DNA of 6,682 nucleotides from Vulcanimicrobiota bacterium (GTDB taxonomy: Bacteria; Vulcanimicrobiota; Vulcanimicrobiia; Vulcanimicrobiales; Vulcanimicrobiaceae). Every line of letters starts with the position of its first letter. Position 1 is the stretch's first letter. The translations under genes were made by a program, and so were the position numbers. Under the pieces are notes generated by a model. That model saw only the letters and a program-made list of their open reading frames with translations, was not told the origin of the DNA and made no database searches. The stretch lies in contig JACRUB010000181.1 in the NCBI GenBank assembly GCA_014305015.1, forward strand, positions 1 through 6,682, read 5' to 3'. Below, one piece after another: positions 4,999-6,682 of this stretch.

Positions 4999-6682
4999 GC
5001 TACCGGTCCGCGGATCGTTTCCGTCGACGTGTCGGGGAACGTGCATGTGCCGGCCGATCGCATCCTCGCGGTCGTCAAGGCCCGGCCCGGCGATCCTTAC
5101 AATCCGAATGTTGTAGCGGACGATCTCAAGAGCATTTTCGCCCTTGGCTATTTTGCCGATCAGGTGCCGCCACTAATTCGTGAGCGTCCGGATGGCATTG
5201 CCGTCACCTACCGCGTTATCGAAAACCCCGTCATCACGCGCATTACCTTCAGCGGGAACAAACACGTGCCCAACGACTCGCTCCTTGCCTTGATGGACAC
5301 ATCCGTCGGCCAGGTGCTCAATACCAACACGTTCCACCAAGACGTGCTCAAGATCAACGCGTATTACGATAAGCAAGGCTTTGGCGGACAGGTTCCTACG
5401 CACGTCAAGGATCTCAATATCGATCCCGCAACCGGCGTCCTGGCACTCGTTATTCAAGAAGCTTTGACCGTGCGCAAAGTCATCATCGTTGGCGATCCGC
5501 TGTTGCCGCCCACGGTTATTTTGCCTGTGCTCGCGACGCAGCCCGGCGGCCAATTCTCAGATGAGATCAAAGACAAAGACTACGAAGCGGTCAAGAAACT
5601 GTACGACAAATACGATTTGATCGTCGGCGACTTCACGCCAGGCATCGATCCCACCAGCATCGATCTCAAAGCCGGTACCGCCGATGTCCGCGAAGATATT
5701 AAAGTCGCAAAAATCGGCGCCGTCCAGATTACCGGCAACACGCGCACAAAAGATCGGGTCGTTCGTCGAGAGCTGCGCATGCGTCCGGGAATGTATATTA
5801 CGAACGCCGGCCTGCGCCGCGATTACGAGCGTTTGGTCGCAACGAATTTCTTCGCGAAGGTCGACCCGAGCATTAAACCCGGTCCGGATCCAAAGAACCC
5901 CGCGCTCGTAACGGTCGATTGGGCCGTGACGGAACAGCGCACCGGTAACGCCAGCATCGGCGCAGGCTATTCCGGCGGACTGACCGGACAAGGACTCTAC
6001 GGAACGATTGGTTTCTCCAACACGAACATCAACGGAACGGGTAACGGCGGCACGCTGCAATTCGAACGCGGCGCGCGTAATTACGTGACGTCGGTTTCCG
6101 TGAGTATTCCGTACCTCGGCCATACGAAACAATCCGAGAAATACAGCCTTGGTGCGACGATTTTCGGAAATGGCCAGACGAACTACTATCCGATCTACGC
6201 AACCACGACCGGCGCATTTGCGACGCCCCCGCCGGGTGGAACCACGGGCGCGGTTCCCGTCACGCTTTTCCCGAACCAGGATACGACGCCGATCGGCGGC
6301 GCGATCGCAACCAGCGTTGCGAAATCCGCCGGTGCATCCGTGCAAGTTGGCCGTCGTTTAACTGACTTCACCCGCGCACAAGTGGGCGTGAGCGTTACGC
6401 GGGTGGTCAATCAAGTCACCGTGCCGCAACCGTACTTCTTCCAAAACGGCACACCGACGGTGCTCGCCGGGCCGACTCCAAGCCCATTTGGGGGGAGCGG
6501 CTCGACCAACGGCAGTTTCGGTATCAACGCGCCCTCAATCGCCAACATCAACACCGGCGCGCCCTATGCCCTCAATAGCGTTTCGCTTGGGCTGTCCACC
6601 GATACGCGCGACGACGTCTTCAATCCGCACCGCGGACACAGCGGATCGCTCAGCGAAACCTTCAGCGCGCCCAGCATCGGAT
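4900..6682 (+). CDS. bamA: Omp85-family outer-membrane assembly protein (BamA-like), 3'-truncated by window edge
   Basis: An ATG at 4900 opens a frame without a stop to the window end (594 codons). Residues 1-33 form a signal peptide: R7/R11, a hydrophobic core at about 13-27, and probable cleavage after S-I-A33. Four POTRA-like domains follow, at about 38-107, 110-187, 190-266 and 268-346. Domains 1, 2 and 4 keep the first-strand G-N turn (VSGN, FSGN, ITGN); domain 3 has V-G-D. The barrel begins at TGNASIGAGYSGG (from 348), the typical first strand. S-T-D-T-R-D-D-V-F-N-P-H-R-G (566-579) matches the conserved segment ahead of the VRGF loop, which should lie beyond the edge. Role: central insertase of the BAM machinery in the outer membrane. 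E. coli BamA has five POTRAs and TamA three. TamA is the main alternative given the tamB neighbour, but four domains favour BamA. The mature part seen has no cysteine. Confidence 0.92.
   Translation, partial: MTFSLWRALLRCAGFVLALITITALVLPSASIAATGPRIVSVDVSGNVHVPADRILAVVKARPGDPYNPNVVADDLKSIFALGYFADQVPPLIRERPDGIAVTYRVIENPVITRITFSGNKHVPNDSLLALMDTSVGQVLNTNTFHQDVLKINAYYDKQGFGGQVPTHVKDLNIDPATGVLALVIQEALTVRKVIIVGDPLLPPTVILPVLATQPGGQFSDEIKDKDYEAVKKLYDKYDLIVGDFTPGIDPTSIDLKAGTADVREDIKVAKIGAVQITGNTRTKDRVVRRELRMRPGMYITNAGLRRDYERLVATNFFAKVDPSIKPGPDPKNPALVTVDWAVTEQRTGNASIGAGYSGGLTGQGLYGTIGFSNTNINGTGNGGTLQFERGARNYVTSVSVSIPYLGHTKQSEKYSLGATIFGNGQTNYYPIYATTTGAFATPPPGGTTGAVPVTLFPNQDTTPIGGAIATSVAKSAGASVQVGRRLTDFTRAQVGVSVTRVVNQVTVPQPYFFQNGTPTVLAGPTPSPFGGSGSTNGSFGINAPSIANINTGAPYALNSVSLGLSTDTRDDVFNPHRGHSGSLSETFSAPSIG

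Noticed and set aside
5557..6345. 262-codon open frame on the minus strand antisense to bamA
   Set aside because: The translation is Arg-rich and low in recognisable structure, typical of the reverse complement of a GC-rich gene. The plus strand here encodes clear POTRA and barrel motifs.

Overview
The window holds two large, co-directional plus-strand genes for outer-membrane biogenesis, each cut by a window edge. The first is the 3' part (1578 codons visible) of a TamB/DUF490-family translocation and assembly protein. The second is the 5' part (594 codons visible) of an Omp85-family outer-membrane insertase, most likely BamA. A 162-bp intergenic leader separates them. I see no RNA gene, mobile element, CRISPR array or plasmid feature.

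Layout: 1-4737 is tamB, open at its 5' end. Its body is a long series of degenerate beta-strand repeats, and it ends in the TamB C-terminal domain and a terminal aromatic residue. 4738-4899 is noncoding, with a strong 9-bp hairpin followed after 7 nt by a T5 run, then a purine-rich ribosome binding site. 4900-6682 is bamA: signal peptide, four POTRA-like domains, and the first part of a 16-strand-type beta-barrel, running off the 3' edge just after the conserved DTRD...P..G segment.

Organism: a two-membrane (diderm) bacterium with a moderately high-GC genome (about 60% by eye). The TamB gene lies directly next to a BamA-type gene, not a three-POTRA TamA. That fits lineages outside the classical Proteobacteria, where TamB is thought to work with BamA. 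I cannot assign a phylum from sequence alone; a soil or uncultured diderm lineage such as Eremiobacterota-like bacteria is only a guess. The octamer GCGATCGC and its core CGATCG are clearly over-represented.

How the genes work together: BamA folds and inserts beta-barrel proteins into the outer membrane. TamB-type proteins are anchored in the inner membrane and span the periplasm as a long hydrophobic groove, contacting the Omp85 partner through their C-terminus; they are implicated in outer-membrane protein assembly and phospholipid transport. The same-strand arrangement suggests coordinated expression, possibly modulated by the hairpin between the genes. I found nothing that looks like a wholly new system; the interest lies in the tamB-bamA pairing, the repeat architecture and the structured spacer.
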